From Pocillopora verrucosa (lineage: Eukaryota; Cnidaria; Anthozoa; Scleractinia; Pocilloporidae), in the NCBI RefSeq assembly GCF_036669915.1, contig NC_089318.1, forward strand, positions 22,962,725-23,026,724: 64,000 nucleotides of DNA. Direction: 5' to 3'. The translations under genes were made by a program, and so were the position numbers. Positions 21,749 through 32,822 of the stretch are shown here, in pieces. The notes under the pieces are model-generated. The model did no database searches. It had not been told where the DNA came from and saw only the letters and a list, made by a program, of their open reading frames with translations. Numbering within the stretch: position 1 is the stretch's first letter; each line of letters begins with the position of its first letter.

Positions 21749-22801
21749 TTAAAGACTTGAGTTTGAACCTTTGACTCCTGTTTCACTCCTTGCTGAGTTG
21801 ATATTTCTGACAACTTTTAAAATCTCCTGGCAGAGGAGATCATCACTATTCACTATGTTTTCAATCATGCTGAAGTGATCTACTCCTGGTAGCTCAAGCA
21901 AAGAACACTGAACATTATGAACTTTTAAGATTTCAACAAATTCTTTAGCCTGTCGATTAAACTCTGGGGAACCATGCTCTTTCTTCACAACCAAAATAGG
22001 GCACATAAATGTTGGTGACATCTTTATCAGAATTTGTTGAGGACTGATTTGTGCAGCAGATTCTTCTGTCAGTTTTAATGCATCATTAACATAGGTATTT
22101 ACAATAGGTACCAAATCAAAAACTCCTGATAACAAGAACATACCATGAATGGCTTGTGGAATTGAAGGATCTTTGCTCCAGTCTGACACCATCATCATAG
22201 CACACAAATGTGCCCCAGCTGAATGGCCACACAAGAACAGTTTGGACTTTGGAAACCTAGTATTGATATATTTCACTGCTGACTTTATTTCACTCACCAT
22301 CTGATTCAAGCTCGCTTCTGGTGCAAGGTTATAACCCACCACTGCTGCAACACAACCAGCTTTAGTCCATGATTTACAAACAAAGCTGTAAATCTTCCTG
22401 CTCCCTACTTGCCAGTACCCGCCATGAACAAACAGTACTACCGGTGCAGAACTACCACCAATTTTTTTTACAGATACAGCTGTCTCATCAGTCTCTTGCA
22501 AAGGATAAAATATATCCATCTTAGCTTTCTTTTCACCATAACAGACACTCAGTTCGCAGTGAGAATTTTTGCAAGTAATTTCACTATAGCTAGTACAGAT
22601 GTTCATGTGGGAATCTAATACTTCTCCTGGGTCCATTCGCTTATTCCACATGCTTGGAGAATAATGCTGTGCCAGCCACTCATTGTTTTCCTCATCCATG
22701 TTTGAAACATTCAGTGAGAAGCACACTAGCCTGCGGATCAAAAGGTTTTTTGGAGAGTTCTCAAGGAAAATCTTACAACTCTTTACTAGTTCTAAAGACA
22801 A
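21749..22801 (-). CDS. Kynurenine-formamidase-like alpha/beta hydrolase, copy A
   Basis: 350 residues, single exon. Hallmarks of arylformamidase: QHYSPSMW near the N terminus, the HGGYW oxyanion motif (126-130), nucleophile elbow GHSAGAH with Ser194, FLLSGVFDL, and His309 in GVDHF. The family hydrolyses N-formylkynurenine in tryptophan breakdown. The acid of the triad usually lies in a D-SPEF context; here that position is Gly277 (EHGSPEF), with Glu275 nearby, so activity may be altered. Start is uncertain: Met35 (base 22699) before DEENNEW fits the usual family N terminus better than Met1. Opposite strand to the lectin gene. Confidence 0.87.
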   Translation of the reverse strand: MSLELVKSCKIFLENSPKNLLIRRLVCFSLNVSNMDEENNEWLAQHYSPSMWNKRMDPGEVLDSHMNICTSYSEITCKNSHCELSVCYGEKKAKMDIFYPLQETDETAVSVKKIGGSSAPVVLFVHGGYWQVGSRKIYSFVCKSWTKAGCVAAVVGYNLAPEASLNQMVSEIKSAVKYINTRFPKSKLFLCGHSAGAHLCAMMMVSDWSKDPSIPQAIHGMFLLSGVFDLVPIVNTYVNDALKLTEESAAQISPQQILIKMSPTFMCPILVVKKEHGSPEFNRQAKEFVEILKVHNVQCSLLELPGVDHFSMIENIVNSDDLLCQEILKVVRNINSARSETGVKGSNSSL

Positions 22802-23905
22802 TCAGAAAATTACCAAAGACATCCCAAAGACTTCTGACACAATCTCATCTCAAGAGAAAGCATGATCATAGACTTCTCTCTTCTTTGACTGGTGCAAGAT
22901 TTTCTTATCAATGTATTTTGAGATACGTGTCAGTTGATGAAAGGCTGGTGAGTATGAGCTGTGAACTGGCTAGTGATCATATTATTTAACGATATATATT
23001 TATTTTTTTAGATAGACAGCTACAGTAAAATACACAATAAAAAGTAAAGGCCTGTAAGAGTTTTTTTCTTTGTGTCTTTAGAAACGACAGTGACATTTCG
23101 TTTTAACGATTTTCTAGTGATCTTGATGTGGGAATACTACTGCAGAGCACACAGATGGGGAAATATAAGGATCGAAATCTGTTTATGTATTACAGCCATA
23201 CTAAAGGCACGAAGTCATAGTGCCAGAAAGGCAATAATAGCATACTGGCAATTAGATGTTTCTCAATATCCTTGCTAATTTTAAGATCACTGCAAGCACG
23301 AGAACAATCCTTTTTGTAGTAAATAAACGGTAGAATACAAGGTTTAACAAGTTAAGTTAAACTTGTCAGTGTTTCATCCCACTCACTTACAAAACAGTTG
23401 TGATTTACTCACTGTCTGTCGAACCTTACTGCCTCCTTGTTTCTATGCAAACTATGTTCTGCTAGCATGCCAGAGTGTTTGACCGAACTGAACTATTGCA
23501 ATACCTCGTTATTAACCTAAATCACTTGAATTAAACCGAATATCACTCCTAAAGGCATTTTAATATCTAGGTAATGAATCGAGTACCTTGAACTTATCAC
23601 AAAAATGTCCAAAAATCTTCAAATGCCTCAGCTTTCTAAAGAGAGGAACACAAGACGTGGAGAACTAAGGCGAGTCAAGGGGAAATGGGGGGAGGGGATG
23701 GTAAGGTAAATCTATGTTTCTGATATCTGTTGCTAAGGTCGTTCGCTTCTCTCAAAGTGAGGTAAAGCTAACTTTGAAAACTTCGGGACACTATCAGAAA
23801 AAAATTGGGATGAATTCTCTTTCCAGTCGATAAATGTTCTATGATGACGTGACTATGAGCATTAAGGGGTGGTTGAAAAGCATCATAGCATCATCACTTC
23901 TTAAC
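22802..23905. other. Unit A/B junction and upstream flank of TPR-CHAT B
   Basis: Upstream flank of the minus-strand hydrolase runs into the start of unit B. No gene found. Alignment with 1-700 begins at 23222; the true recombination point cannot be fixed because the array continues left of the window. Confidence 0.5.
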
Positions 23906-23937
23906 TTTCACTTTCGAAGGCGACGAACACGGTAAGT
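23906..23937 (+). promoter_or_regulatory. IRF-like element and 5'-UTR splice donor (unit B)
   Basis: TTTCACTTTC at 23906-23915 (GAAANNGAAA on the minus strand) is followed by a consensus GGTAAGT donor at 23931-23937. The matching acceptor is CTTCAG at 24950-24955. Nearby promoter sequence is shorter than in A and C because the E-box region is deleted. Confidence 0.35.
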
Positions 23938-24986
23938 AATTTCTGTTCATTTTGTTCGATATTATAGTAGTTTTACAGCTCGTGTGTTAGTTTTAATTAA
24001 TTTAAAATGACGTAAGCGTAATCTGTTAGAACAGTGAGCTATTTCATCGATGAATCTCCAACATCGACGTTGTGGTCGCCTAAATAATTACGGTGGAAGG
24101 AAAACAGTGGCATCAAGCGAATCCACAGAAAAATGTCAGAGAATCTGATATATCTTAGTGATATGTACGTAAATGCTTCTAAACTGCCTGAAAATCTCGT
24201 ACTAAAATAATCACCCACGTGAACTTTATTTCTCTGAATAAATCTGATGTCTCCAAGTGGGCTGCCATCGAGCAGACTTCAAGCCGGAAGTAGCTTGCTC
24301 GCGTTTGTAGGTAAAATTTTGCTTGAGAAGCATAGACATGCGGTCTGTACGTTGCTCCCGTTGTTCCTTGAAGTGCTCTATGCGTAAAAATCCATAGATA
24401 AAGACAAAAGAAGATTGATTTTCGCCTTGTTATCCAGTCTAGCTTTCGATACGCGAGTTTGTTTCCCGACCAGCGGCTGGCTGATAGAGGCTAGAAATAG
24501 ATTTATATTACGTCGGAGTTGGGCCTCAAGTTTCATGTTTATGTGTTTAAGACCTTGATTAGGCTGAAGAATTTCTCTCTCTTCGAATTCTTGATAGGTG
24601 TTTTGTGTTGTAACTTGTAAATGAAACAACCTGCATTTTTTTCGAAGGGAAAATTGTGCCTCAGCATCACTTTTATCTGGATTTCAATCACAAGGCCAAG
24701 AAATTTGAGACAGTTCTTGCAAGTAACATTATTGTGGTGAAACTGTAAGTTTATCATGTTAACAGTTTCTTTTAATTTTAAACCAAATGTTAAAATTCAT
24801 CGGTTGATTTTGATCCCCAATTCCTCGCTAATTACAAAAACTTTCTAAAACAAGAATTGATATGATATATAAGAGTAAGTCAAGCGAAACCAAATACATC
24901 AGGCTAATCAACCTGTTATGACAGACAGCTATTTTGGTAAGCTGCCTGCCTTCAGAATCAACCGCATTCTTTAGTAAGAAACTATT

Positions 24987-25286
24987 AAATTGGGAGGCTG
25001 CAAACAGATCTAACACAGTTGAATTAAATCCTCAGATTAAAGCTGTCTCATTCATTTCGCTCGAGCAATCGGGAAAAGTTCGTAATGGAAAACTCAGTAT
25101 AACTTTTGGCAAAATTCTCTGTGGCCTTCACTCTGGCTATACTTTTAACAGTTGGCACTTTCCTGTGAAAAGTAATGAGTATTGAATCAAGCGGCTGCAA
25201 ACGGATCTAACAAAGTTAAATTAAATCCTTACGCTGTCTCATTCATTTCATTCGAACAATCGGCAAAAGGTTGAAAATGGACAACG
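24987..25286 (+). repeat. Direct duplication of the start-codon region (unit B)
   Basis: Copies at about 24987-25094 and 25185-25286; the second holds the TPR-CHAT ATG at 25277. The upstream copy keeps a short open frame. Confidence 0.65.
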
Positions 25287-28200
25287 TAGAAGAACTTATA
25301 GCAACCTTCTCGATGGTTATTGGGTTAGTGGTTGCCACCTTCTTCCTGAACACTGGTCGTGGTTTACAAGCCATGATGTTAGGCGAAGAATGCTTGATCT
25401 TTCTAAAATCTAACGAGCTGAAAAAGAAGACCCGTTTCCAATTTACCATAGGAATCTATATGTTAATGTTCAAGGCGGCTTGCATGGCTTCCAGTTACAC
25501 ATCTGCAGAAAGATATGCCAAGGAACTTCTTGATATGTACCATGCCTCAGGTGACACAATTGAAAGAGGGAAAATAACTTTAATACTGGGAAAGATATAT
25601 CAGAGCCAAAATGAGTTTGAAAAGGCAAAACAATATTATCAGAAGGCAATTGATGCGACAGAATGTACGGCTGACAAACAAACGGAGGCAAAAAGTTACT
25701 TTGCGATGGGACATTTATCTTATTCGCGTAGTGAATATCACAAAGCTAAGAAGTATTTCGAGAACGCACTGGCAATCACGGTGTCCTATGGTGACAGAAT
25801 CAGGGAAGCTACCATTTACGGAAACCTAGGTACAGTCGTTCAGTCACTTGGGGAATACGACAAAGCTGAGAAATATTACAAGAAAGCACTTGAAATCAGG
25901 AAAAAAACTGGCAACAGAGAGGGAGAAGCAGCTGACTACGGAAACTTAGGAGCATTGTTTCATTCACTGGCTGAATACGAAAAGGCTAAAGAATACACCG
26001 AGAAAGCACTTGCAATCAGAAAGGAAATTGGCGACAGAGAGGGAGAAGCAGCTGACTACGGAAACTTAGGAACATTGTTTCATTCACTGGGTGAATACCA
26101 AAAGGCTAAAGAATACACCGAGAAAGCACTTGCAATCAGAAAGGAAATTGGCGACAGAGAGGGAGAAGCAACTGACTACGGAAACTTAGGAACATTGTTT
26201 CATTCATTGGCTGAATACGAAAAGGCTAAAGAATACACCGAGAAAGCACTCGCAATCAGAAAGGAAATTGGCGACAGAGAGGGAGAAGCAGCTGACTACG
26301 GAAACTTAGGAACATTGTTTCATTCACTGGGTGAATACCAAAAGGCTAAAGAATACAACGAGAAAGCACTTGCAATCAGAAAGGAAATTGGCGACAGAAA
26401 GGGAGAAGCAGCTGACTACGGAAACTTAGGAGCATTGTTTCATTCACTGGGTGAATGCGAAAAGGCTAAAGAATACACCGAGAAAGCACTTGCAATCAGA
26501 AAGGAAATTGGCGACAGAGAGGGAGAAGCAGCTGACTACGGAAACTTAGGAGTATTGTTTCAGTCACTGAGTGAATACGAAAAGGCTAAAGAATACACCG
26601 AGAAAGCACTTGCAATCAGAAAGGAAATTGGCAACAGAGAGGGAGAAGCAGCTGACTACGGAAACTTAGGAACATTGTTTCAGTCACTGGGTGAATGCGA
26701 AAAGGCTAAAGAATACACTGAGAAAGCACTTGCAATCAGAAAGGAAATTGGCGACAGAGAGGGAGAAGCAGCTGACTACGGAAACTTAGGAACATTGTTT
26801 CAGTCACTGGGTGAATGCGAAAAGGCTAAAGAATACACCGAGAAAGCACTTGCAATCAGAAAGGAAATTGGCGACAGAGAGGGAGAAGCAGCTGACTACG
26901 GAAACTTAGGAACATTGTTTCAGTCACTGGGTGAATACGAAAAGGCTAAAGAATACACCGAGAAAGCACTTGCAATCAGAAAGGAAATTGGCGACAGAAA
27001 GGGAGAAGCAGCTGGCTACGGGAACTTAGGAACATTGTTTCAGTCACTGGGTGAATACGAAAAGGCTAAAGAATACACCGAGAAAGCACTTCCAATCAGA
27101 AAGGAAATTGGCGACAGAAAGGGAGAAGCAGCTGACTACGGAAACTTAGGAACATTGTTTCATTCACTGGGTGAATGCGAAAAGGCTAAAGAATACACCG
27201 AGAAAGCACTTGCAATCAGAAAGGAAATTGGCGACAGAAAGGGAGAAGCAGCTGACTACGGAAACTTAGGATCATTGTTTCATTCACTGGGTGAACTTGA
27301 CAAAGCTGAAGTACATCTTAGCAAGGCTCTCTCAATTTGCAAAGCCATTGGACATAATATGAATGAGTTTAAATTTCTTTGTGGTCTAACGGTTTTGAAG
27401 TTGGCTCAGTCTAATTTCCAAGAAGCATTTTCGTATCTTTTAAGAACTATTGAAAAATTCGAAAAATTGCGACACTTCGTAAAAGATAATGATTACTTCA
27501 AAATATCTTTGTTGGAGGAGCATGGTGACTTTCCCTATAAGATACTCAGTAAATTGGTTTCTGTTTCCGGGAATCCTGAAGATTGCCTTTACGTCGAAGA
27601 ACTCAGACGGGCAAGAGCTCTAGCGGACTTGATGACGGCTCAATATTCTGCTAAACAGCCCCAGTTTTCAGGTGATCCACAATTGGCATTGTTTTGCATT
27701 CATGATATCATTAAAAGAGAAGCAAATTGTACTTTTGTGTACCTTTCGGTTGGTGATGAAGATGTACGGATTTGGGTTCTCAAAACAAGCGGAGGGATTA
27801 TTTTCCGACGCAAAAAGGGAAAGGATTCAGACAGTTTTGGAAATGCTGGCTCAGTCCCAAATCCGAAAGAGCTTTTTGCGGAGAGTTTCCGCCACTTTTC
27901 CATCCCACCCACAGAGAATTACGAAGATCGCTCTTTAAACGACGAAGCTGTTTTAAAGTTATCTGGCGATGTTAAGCGATCGCCTCCATCTCACGATGAA
28001 ACTGAAGATATGAAAACATGTCTGCGTTTGTTCCACAAAATAATTATCGCTCCCGTGGCCGATATTTTGAAAGAGCCTGAAATTATCATTGTCCCTGACA
28101 GCTGCATGTATCAAGTGCCATTTGCAGCCTTACTTGACGAGGGAGAAAGATATTTGTCTGAAAAATTCAGGATCCGCATCGTTCCTTCCTTGACGGTCCT

Positions 28201-28870
28201 CAAGGTCATTCAGGATAGTCCTTCAAACTATCACAGTAACACTGGGGCACTGATAGTGGGTGAACCTGAAGTGAGAGAAGTGATTTACAAGGGAAATCAA
28301 ATGATCCTTGATCCATTACCAGGTGCAAGAAAAGAAGCTGAAATGATTGGAAAAATGCTTGGCGTCATCCCATTGTTAGGGAAAGATGCAACAAAGGAGG
28401 CGGTTCTTGAACAGATGAAGTCAGTTGCGTTGATACATTTTGCGGCTCACGGAAATCCCGATAGAGGAGAAATAGCACTTTCCCCCGTCAGTACTACTAA
28501 CAATATTCCACAAGAAGAAGAATACCTTTTGACGATGGCTGACGTATCAAAAGTTAAACTTCGAGCTAAACTGGTAGTTCTAAGCTGTTGTCACAGTGGG
28601 TGCGGAGAGATAAAAGTCGAAGGAGTAATTGGAATCGCTCGAGCGTTCTTAGGATCCGGTGCTCGGTCGGTGTTAGTGGCGCGGTGGGCCTTGGACGACG
28701 AATCAACGGAGCAGTTCATGAAATGTTTCTACGAACACTTGTTCCGTGGTGAGAGTGCCAGTGAATCTCTTCACGAGGTCAGAAAGTGGATGAGAGGTAA
28801 CTCCAAGTATTCTGAAGTGAAGAAATGGGCTACGTTCATGCTGATTGGAGATAATGTGACATTGAGGTAG
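25277..28870 (+). CDS. TPR-CHAT protein (TTC28-like), copy B, short repeat array
   Basis: 1197 residues with the same layout as copy A but only 11 near-identical TPR units (residues 219-658). The catalytic pair is His1058 and Cys1105. The in-frame TTG at 25271 is rejected in favour of ATG 25277, which matches the start of the other copies. The size difference from A is exactly 400 residues, ten units, with the N-terminal region and CHAT domain otherwise almost the same. The stop lies inside a GTAGGT donor as in the sister genes. Confidence 0.92.
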   Translation: MDNVEELIATFSMVIGLVVATFFLNTGRGLQAMMLGEECLIFLKSNELKKKTRFQFTIGIYMLMFKAACMASSYTSAERYAKELLDMYHASGDTIERGKITLILGKIYQSQNEFEKAKQYYQKAIDATECTADKQTEAKSYFAMGHLSYSRSEYHKAKKYFENALAITVSYGDRIREATIYGNLGTVVQSLGEYDKAEKYYKKALEIRKKTGNREGEAADYGNLGALFHSLAEYEKAKEYTEKALAIRKEIGDREGEAADYGNLGTLFHSLGEYQKAKEYTEKALAIRKEIGDREGEATDYGNLGTLFHSLAEYEKAKEYTEKALAIRKEIGDREGEAADYGNLGTLFHSLGEYQKAKEYNEKALAIRKEIGDRKGEAADYGNLGALFHSLGECEKAKEYTEKALAIRKEIGDREGEAADYGNLGVLFQSLSEYEKAKEYTEKALAIRKEIGNREGEAADYGNLGTLFQSLGECEKAKEYTEKALAIRKEIGDREGEAADYGNLGTLFQSLGECEKAKEYTEKALAIRKEIGDREGEAADYGNLGTLFQSLGEYEKAKEYTEKALAIRKEIGDRKGEAAGYGNLGTLFQSLGEYEKAKEYTEKALPIRKEIGDRKGEAADYGNLGTLFHSLGECEKAKEYTEKALAIRKEIGDRKGEAADYGNLGSLFHSLGELDKAEVHLSKALSICKAIGHNMNEFKFLCGLTVLKLAQSNFQEAFSYLLRTIEKFEKLRHFVKDNDYFKISLLEEHGDFPYKILSKLVSVSGNPEDCLYVEELRRARALADLMTAQYSAKQPQFSGDPQLALFCIHDIIKREANCTFVYLSVGDEDVRIWVLKTSGGIIFRRKKGKDSDSFGNAGSVPNPKELFAESFRHFSIPPTENYEDRSLNDEAVLKLSGDVKRSPPSHDETEDMKTCLRLFHKIIIAPVADILKEPEIIIVPDSCMYQVPFAALLDEGERYLSEKFRIRIVPSLTVLKVIQDSPSNYHSNTGALIVGEPEVREVIYKGNQMILDPLPGARKEAEMIGKMLGVIPLLGKDATKEAVLEQMKSVALIHFAAHGNPDRGEIALSPVSTTNNIPQEEEYLLTMADVSKVKLRAKLVVLSCCHSGCGEIKVEGVIGIARAFLGSGARSVLVARWALDDESTEQFMKCFYEHLFRGESASESLHEVRKWMRGNSKYSEVKKWATFMLIGDNVTLR
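25933..27252 (+). repeat. In-frame 120-bp minisatellite: 11 TPR units (copy B)
   Basis: Eleven 120-bp units. The Tyr to Cys variant (GECEKAK) is frequent here, and Gln before KAK occurs twice (GEYQKAK). Confidence 0.96.
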
Positions 28871-29577
28871 GTGTTAAGGAAAAGGGGAAAGGTTTGTATT
28901 TTAAAAAAACCGCAGTAAAAATCACACTCGGGATGGGAATCTACTGAGGCCTAAATCTACTTTTTATGACATGTCAGAAGGAACTAGGAATTAAGGTTAA
29001 AATCAACCACGTTGTAGCAAGTCAGGGACACTCTCGGGTTTTGGTTGAGCCTGTTTATTGATATTATCTTAGAGTGTAAAGGGAGACATTGTAGCGCATT
29101 CTCTTAAATTCGGACGATTTAGAAAAGTCACTTTGAAGACTCACACGCACCCCCCCCCCCCTTATTTATTTCATGTTATGCAGTAAAGAAAGTTTATAAG
29201 CTGGTTATAGTGAAGGAAGGATTCGTGTTGTATCTCATATAGTTCCCATATGTATTTTTGAACGAGACAAATGGAAGAGTATCTTAAATGACGGCAGGAA
29301 ATAAGTTATTGATGGACGTAGAGGGTCTTAATTCCATAGCGAGCTGCTGCGAGTAAATTCTATCAAATTCCGCCTCAAATTTCCTTTCCAAAGGCCTCGC
29401 AGTATCTGAAGTTCACAGCGACTAAACCTGTCGAAACAGCAGAAATTCTTGAAAGAACTGAATTGAACCAACAATTACTTTACCGACGAATCAATTCAAT
29501 ATTTTAGAACTCCTCGGCTCATGTTGTTAATCTTATCTTACAGGAAAGAAGACATAATCTGCAAGGTTCAAAACTGA
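28867..29577 (+). other. Possible alternative 3' intron and terminal exon of TPR-CHAT B
   Basis: Donor GTAGGT at 28867-28872, acceptor ...TTACAG ending 29543, exon 29544-29577. The encoded tail is the same KEDIICKVQN as in A, ending at TGA 29575-29577. Confidence 0.4.
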
Positions 29578-31069
29578 TCAGCAAATCCTGTACCCTGAGT
29601 GAAGCTGACTTCTTTGAAGACCATCATCTTTGCCTCTGCCGTACGAAACGGAACATTTCGTGTGATACAACAGAAACATTTTTTTTATGTGAAGCAATTA
29701 ATAGTATTTAGGATTTCTCTTAGCAGTCAGGCATGTTTGTCACTTAGATGTTAGGAGTAGTTTTCGTGAGGGGCCCTCCATTGTCTACACAGCCTGAACA
29801 ATAAGTTTTAACAAAAACGCGTCAGCAACTTTTGAATAATCTAACGAAAAGGTTATCATTATGATTTATACGCCAGAATGGTTCTTTAGCCTTCTCACAA
29901 AGAAAAATAACAGATATGTTGATATTTAGGATGACATATTTTTGTCACATGTTTTCCAGTTTACGTTTTTTCATTATGAAAGCGAGATGCCTTGAAATAT
30001 TAGACTTTTTAAGGCTGGAACGAACTTTGGAATCGATTCGTCGAAAAAATGCATGGTTCTTTAGTTTAGCTAATCATTGTAGACTTTTAGAATACTTTAG
30101 AAGTTAACCCCATCTACATATGAATCATGGGGCCAGCGATACAACTGGACAATTCAATCATCAAATACTAATTTTGTTCAACAGATCACTCGACCATTCT
30201 GTTTTTATTGTAATGAGTCAGATTGGAGTTTCCGGTACCTTGAATAAAATCTAGTTAATTTTTTACCTCATTGTAGGACTAGTTACAATAAGGAAGCTGA
30301 GCCCAGCTATATATCGAACAAGGGGCCAGAAATTCAATCATAGTATTCTGTTATCAAATACAGATTTTGTTGAATGGGTCACTGGACCATTTTTTAATTG
30401 TCACCGGTTACATTTTAATTTCTTATATCATAAATAAAAGCACGTGTTACCCGGACATAAAGTTTTAGTTTTTGTCATTTCGCTCTGTAGGGGTTTAGTC
30501 GAGATAATTTTAACGAAGCCGTGTATTTCGTCGGGTCTTTACCAACTCAGATGCTAAGAAGGAAAAACAGGGCTGCAGTATTTTATTGTTCAAATGAAAC
30601 CTATGTTATAAGTGAGAATGACTTTTGACATTGTAAACGACACCTGATACCAAATGGGATAAACCTCAACAAATGAAAGTCGTTTTTAACATGTTTATGC
30701 GAAGGCACATGCAATCCGACTTCACGTGATCAGCAACACAGGACCAACCGGAATTAGTACTGTATCATTACATCCCTGAATCTGTAAAATTGTGGGACAA
30801 AAGTCTGACCTGACACAAAGTTCTGATGCATCCACTCAAATCCGACCACGTCTCCTCTGTATATTTACATTTTCCATTCATCCAAACTGTGTTGTTTGAA
30901 TCGTTTACGTGATATTTCAAAAGTTTGTCTCGATTATACCGCAGGGGTTTTCATTGTTGTAAAAGCGAAATTTCGGTGAACAAAACCCTTTGAAAATGTC
31001 ATGCATCTTTATCTATCGACGCGACTGTATTGCCTTAGTCTCCTTCTTGATCAAAAGTTGCAAGTTTCG
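29578..31069. other. 3' flanking region without a recognised gene (unit B)
   Basis: Counterpart of 8102-9614. AATAAA at 30243-30248 and a second near 30433. No supported coding sequence. Confidence 0.5.
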
Positions 31070-31534
31070 TCAGTTGAGACGTTTGTGCTTTGCATCACTG
31101 TAAAGAGCGTTATTTGCCAACTGAAATACTTTATCAGCGTGTTTCTTGCAGCCTTCGTCACAATCACTTGGTATGTTAATGGCAATGTTCACCTGATGAT
31201 GGCTTTCTTGTCGCTGCTCGTTAATTTTAACCTTTTGATAATTCACTCCAAACGAAGGGATGCCCCTGTTTTGAAACCCTAGATTTAATCCAAAGCTTTC
31301 TGATTTGCTTGTTCGACTGCTTTTTTCCGTCTTCACGTCTTGCGCTATTGTCACGACCAAATCTTTTTTCTGTGTACGAGTTTGTCCTGGATTGTAGATA
31401 ACTTGCTTCGTTTCAGGATCAAACATTGCAGGCACAAGCTCACAAGACGCCATTGGAACCCTTCCTTGGCTAAATATGCATAGAAGAAGAACAATTTTGA
31501 ACCAGCAAAACTCAGAAAGCGAAACAGAAGCCAT
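31070..31534 (-). CDS. SP-1: small secreted protein of unknown family, copy B
   Basis: 154 residues. Start at 31534, with an acceptor-like CTTTTCAG 28 bp upstream (boundary 31562/31563), so a 5'-UTR intron is likely and the longer in-frame extension is not used. Residues 1-24 are a signal peptide (WFKIVLLLCIFSQG core). The mature part has MFDPETKQVIYNPGQ, a Ser/Lys-rich middle, and a C-terminal SDCDEGCKKHADKVFQLANN segment with two Cys that could form a small helical hairpin. Convergent with TPR-CHAT. No family recognised. Confidence 0.72.
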   Translation of the reverse strand: MASVSLSEFCWFKIVLLLCIFSQGRVPMASCELVPAMFDPETKQVIYNPGQTRTQKKDLVVTIAQDVKTEKSSRTSKSESFGLNLGFQNRGIPSFGVNYQKVKINEQRQESHHQVNIAINIPSDCDEGCKKHADKVFQLANNALYSDAKHKRLN

Positions 31535-31799
31535 TGCTGTGAACTTGTTGTGGCAATGAGATCTGAAAAGAGAAAGTAATTTACATAAGATCTGTTGCGT
31601 GACTTTGATAACCGGAAACGGCTCCTCAGGGAAGTTTCCTAGAATGAGGAAAAACAAGAGAACACCGCCTTCATGTATGCTATGCATAGGGTAAAAACCC
31701 TTTTCTTTGCGCTCAAACCCTTTGCAACAACCTGCTCTGTCAGATCAAGGCAAGAATGAGTCCCGGAGATGCCAGGGAAACCCTTCCTTGATTTATAGA

Positions 31800-31932
31800 C
31801 ACAGAATGTCCTCAAATGAGAATTAATGCACACTACTGATCAATGGTCTGGAATATTTCGTTACAGTTCTACGCTCCGCCTGACTCAGGTCAGCTGTTGG
31901 TATTGAGAAGCGGTGGCCTGTGTAAGAACCCC
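31800..31932. other. Scars of two deletions that removed ERC and SCX (unit B)
   Basis: At about 31805-31808 (acagaatgtcctc) sequence equivalent to A 10347 joins that of A 11840, removing ERC. At about 31921-31930 (tgtaagaacccctg) the equivalent of C 55425 joins C 56293, removing SCX. Short shared bases (aat at the first join, aa at the second) suggest end joining. Only 130 bp separate the scars. Confidence 0.8.
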
Positions 31933-32822
31933 TGACTTCAAGTTAGTTTCTCCAAATAGGCGTAAATTTCACGCGTCCCGAGACTTTAACTTCAGATCTA
32001 AATTTGTACTTTTCAGGTACATCGTAGCAGGTCTTAACATGAAAAAGTCACTCCCTTTCATCTTTCTCCTGTTATCTTCATTGTCATAATTTTCAACAAT
32101 TCTCAATCAAGCTTGTGCAGAAGGCGCACAAAACGCCAGATGAGTAGAAAATCGTTGTAGAATCAAGTGATAATGGTTAACGTGAAGTTGTCATTACGGT
32201 TAACATCCCCTTCATCTGAAAATTTTCAAATAATTATAACATAACAACATAAAACTTAAGTGTCACTATAAAAGCTTTGAGCCTCTCTGTTTTTACAGCC
32301 AGCATAGCAGCATGTTGTTCCACCCTTTCAAAATCTTTCAACAGTTCTCTATTTCTTTCCTTGCTCCTCTTTTCATGATCACAGATTTTTTCCACTGAAT
32401 TTCTAGTCTGTTTGCTTCCATTTTACTCCTTAATTATGAGAAAAGAAGAAATACAGAGCTGACCAAAGTATATGTGCAGTAAATCATGGAGAAACTCAAC
32501 ATTTAGCACAGAACTGATTCGACTGAGAGACCAGTTAGTCGGGCAGGAAAGTTAACAATTAACCACAACTCAAATCTCAGGACAAATCATTTGATTGCCG
32601 ATCAATGTTAAAGTGTAGGAAACTTAGACTAGGAAAATCTATTCAAAGCGGCCATATTTACTGGCAGTGTTTAAAAGCTTGATCTCAAACCGAATTGAAC
32701 GAGTCGAAGTCCTGTTACAAATTAATCAAATAGACATTGATTACACGTTTTCATTAAAAAACAGTTTACTCGACGAAATGTGATACAGCAGCGCGCACAT
32801 GACGCGTTCCGTCCACTTTTAG
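31933..32822. other. Non-coding stretch (unit B)
   Basis: Matches the end of unit C at first, then the A region around 12880-13470. Another deletion near 32817 removes the A 13470-14565 equivalent, including the first exon block of the unknown gene. No gene supported. Confidence 0.45.

Larger units (their letters stand above)
1..23221. repeat. Tandem cassette unit A (left edge incomplete)
   Basis: Base 1 onward matches 23222 onward and 43573 onward almost base for base, with the same genes in the same order. The unit holds an intact TPR-CHAT gene, broken SP-1, ERC and SCX genes, exon blocks of an unknown gene, an EGF-lectin gene lacking its 5' exon, and an intact kynurenine-formamidase-like gene. 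Homology starts at the first base, so the true left end of the cassette lies outside the window. Differences from B and C are point changes, transposon insertions and kilobase indels. Confidence 0.93.

Noticed and set aside
31535..31687. In-frame N-terminal extension of SP-1 copy B (and a longer one in copy C)
   Set aside because: It crosses a good splice acceptor, adds non-conserved residues before a strong signal peptide, and differs between B and C.
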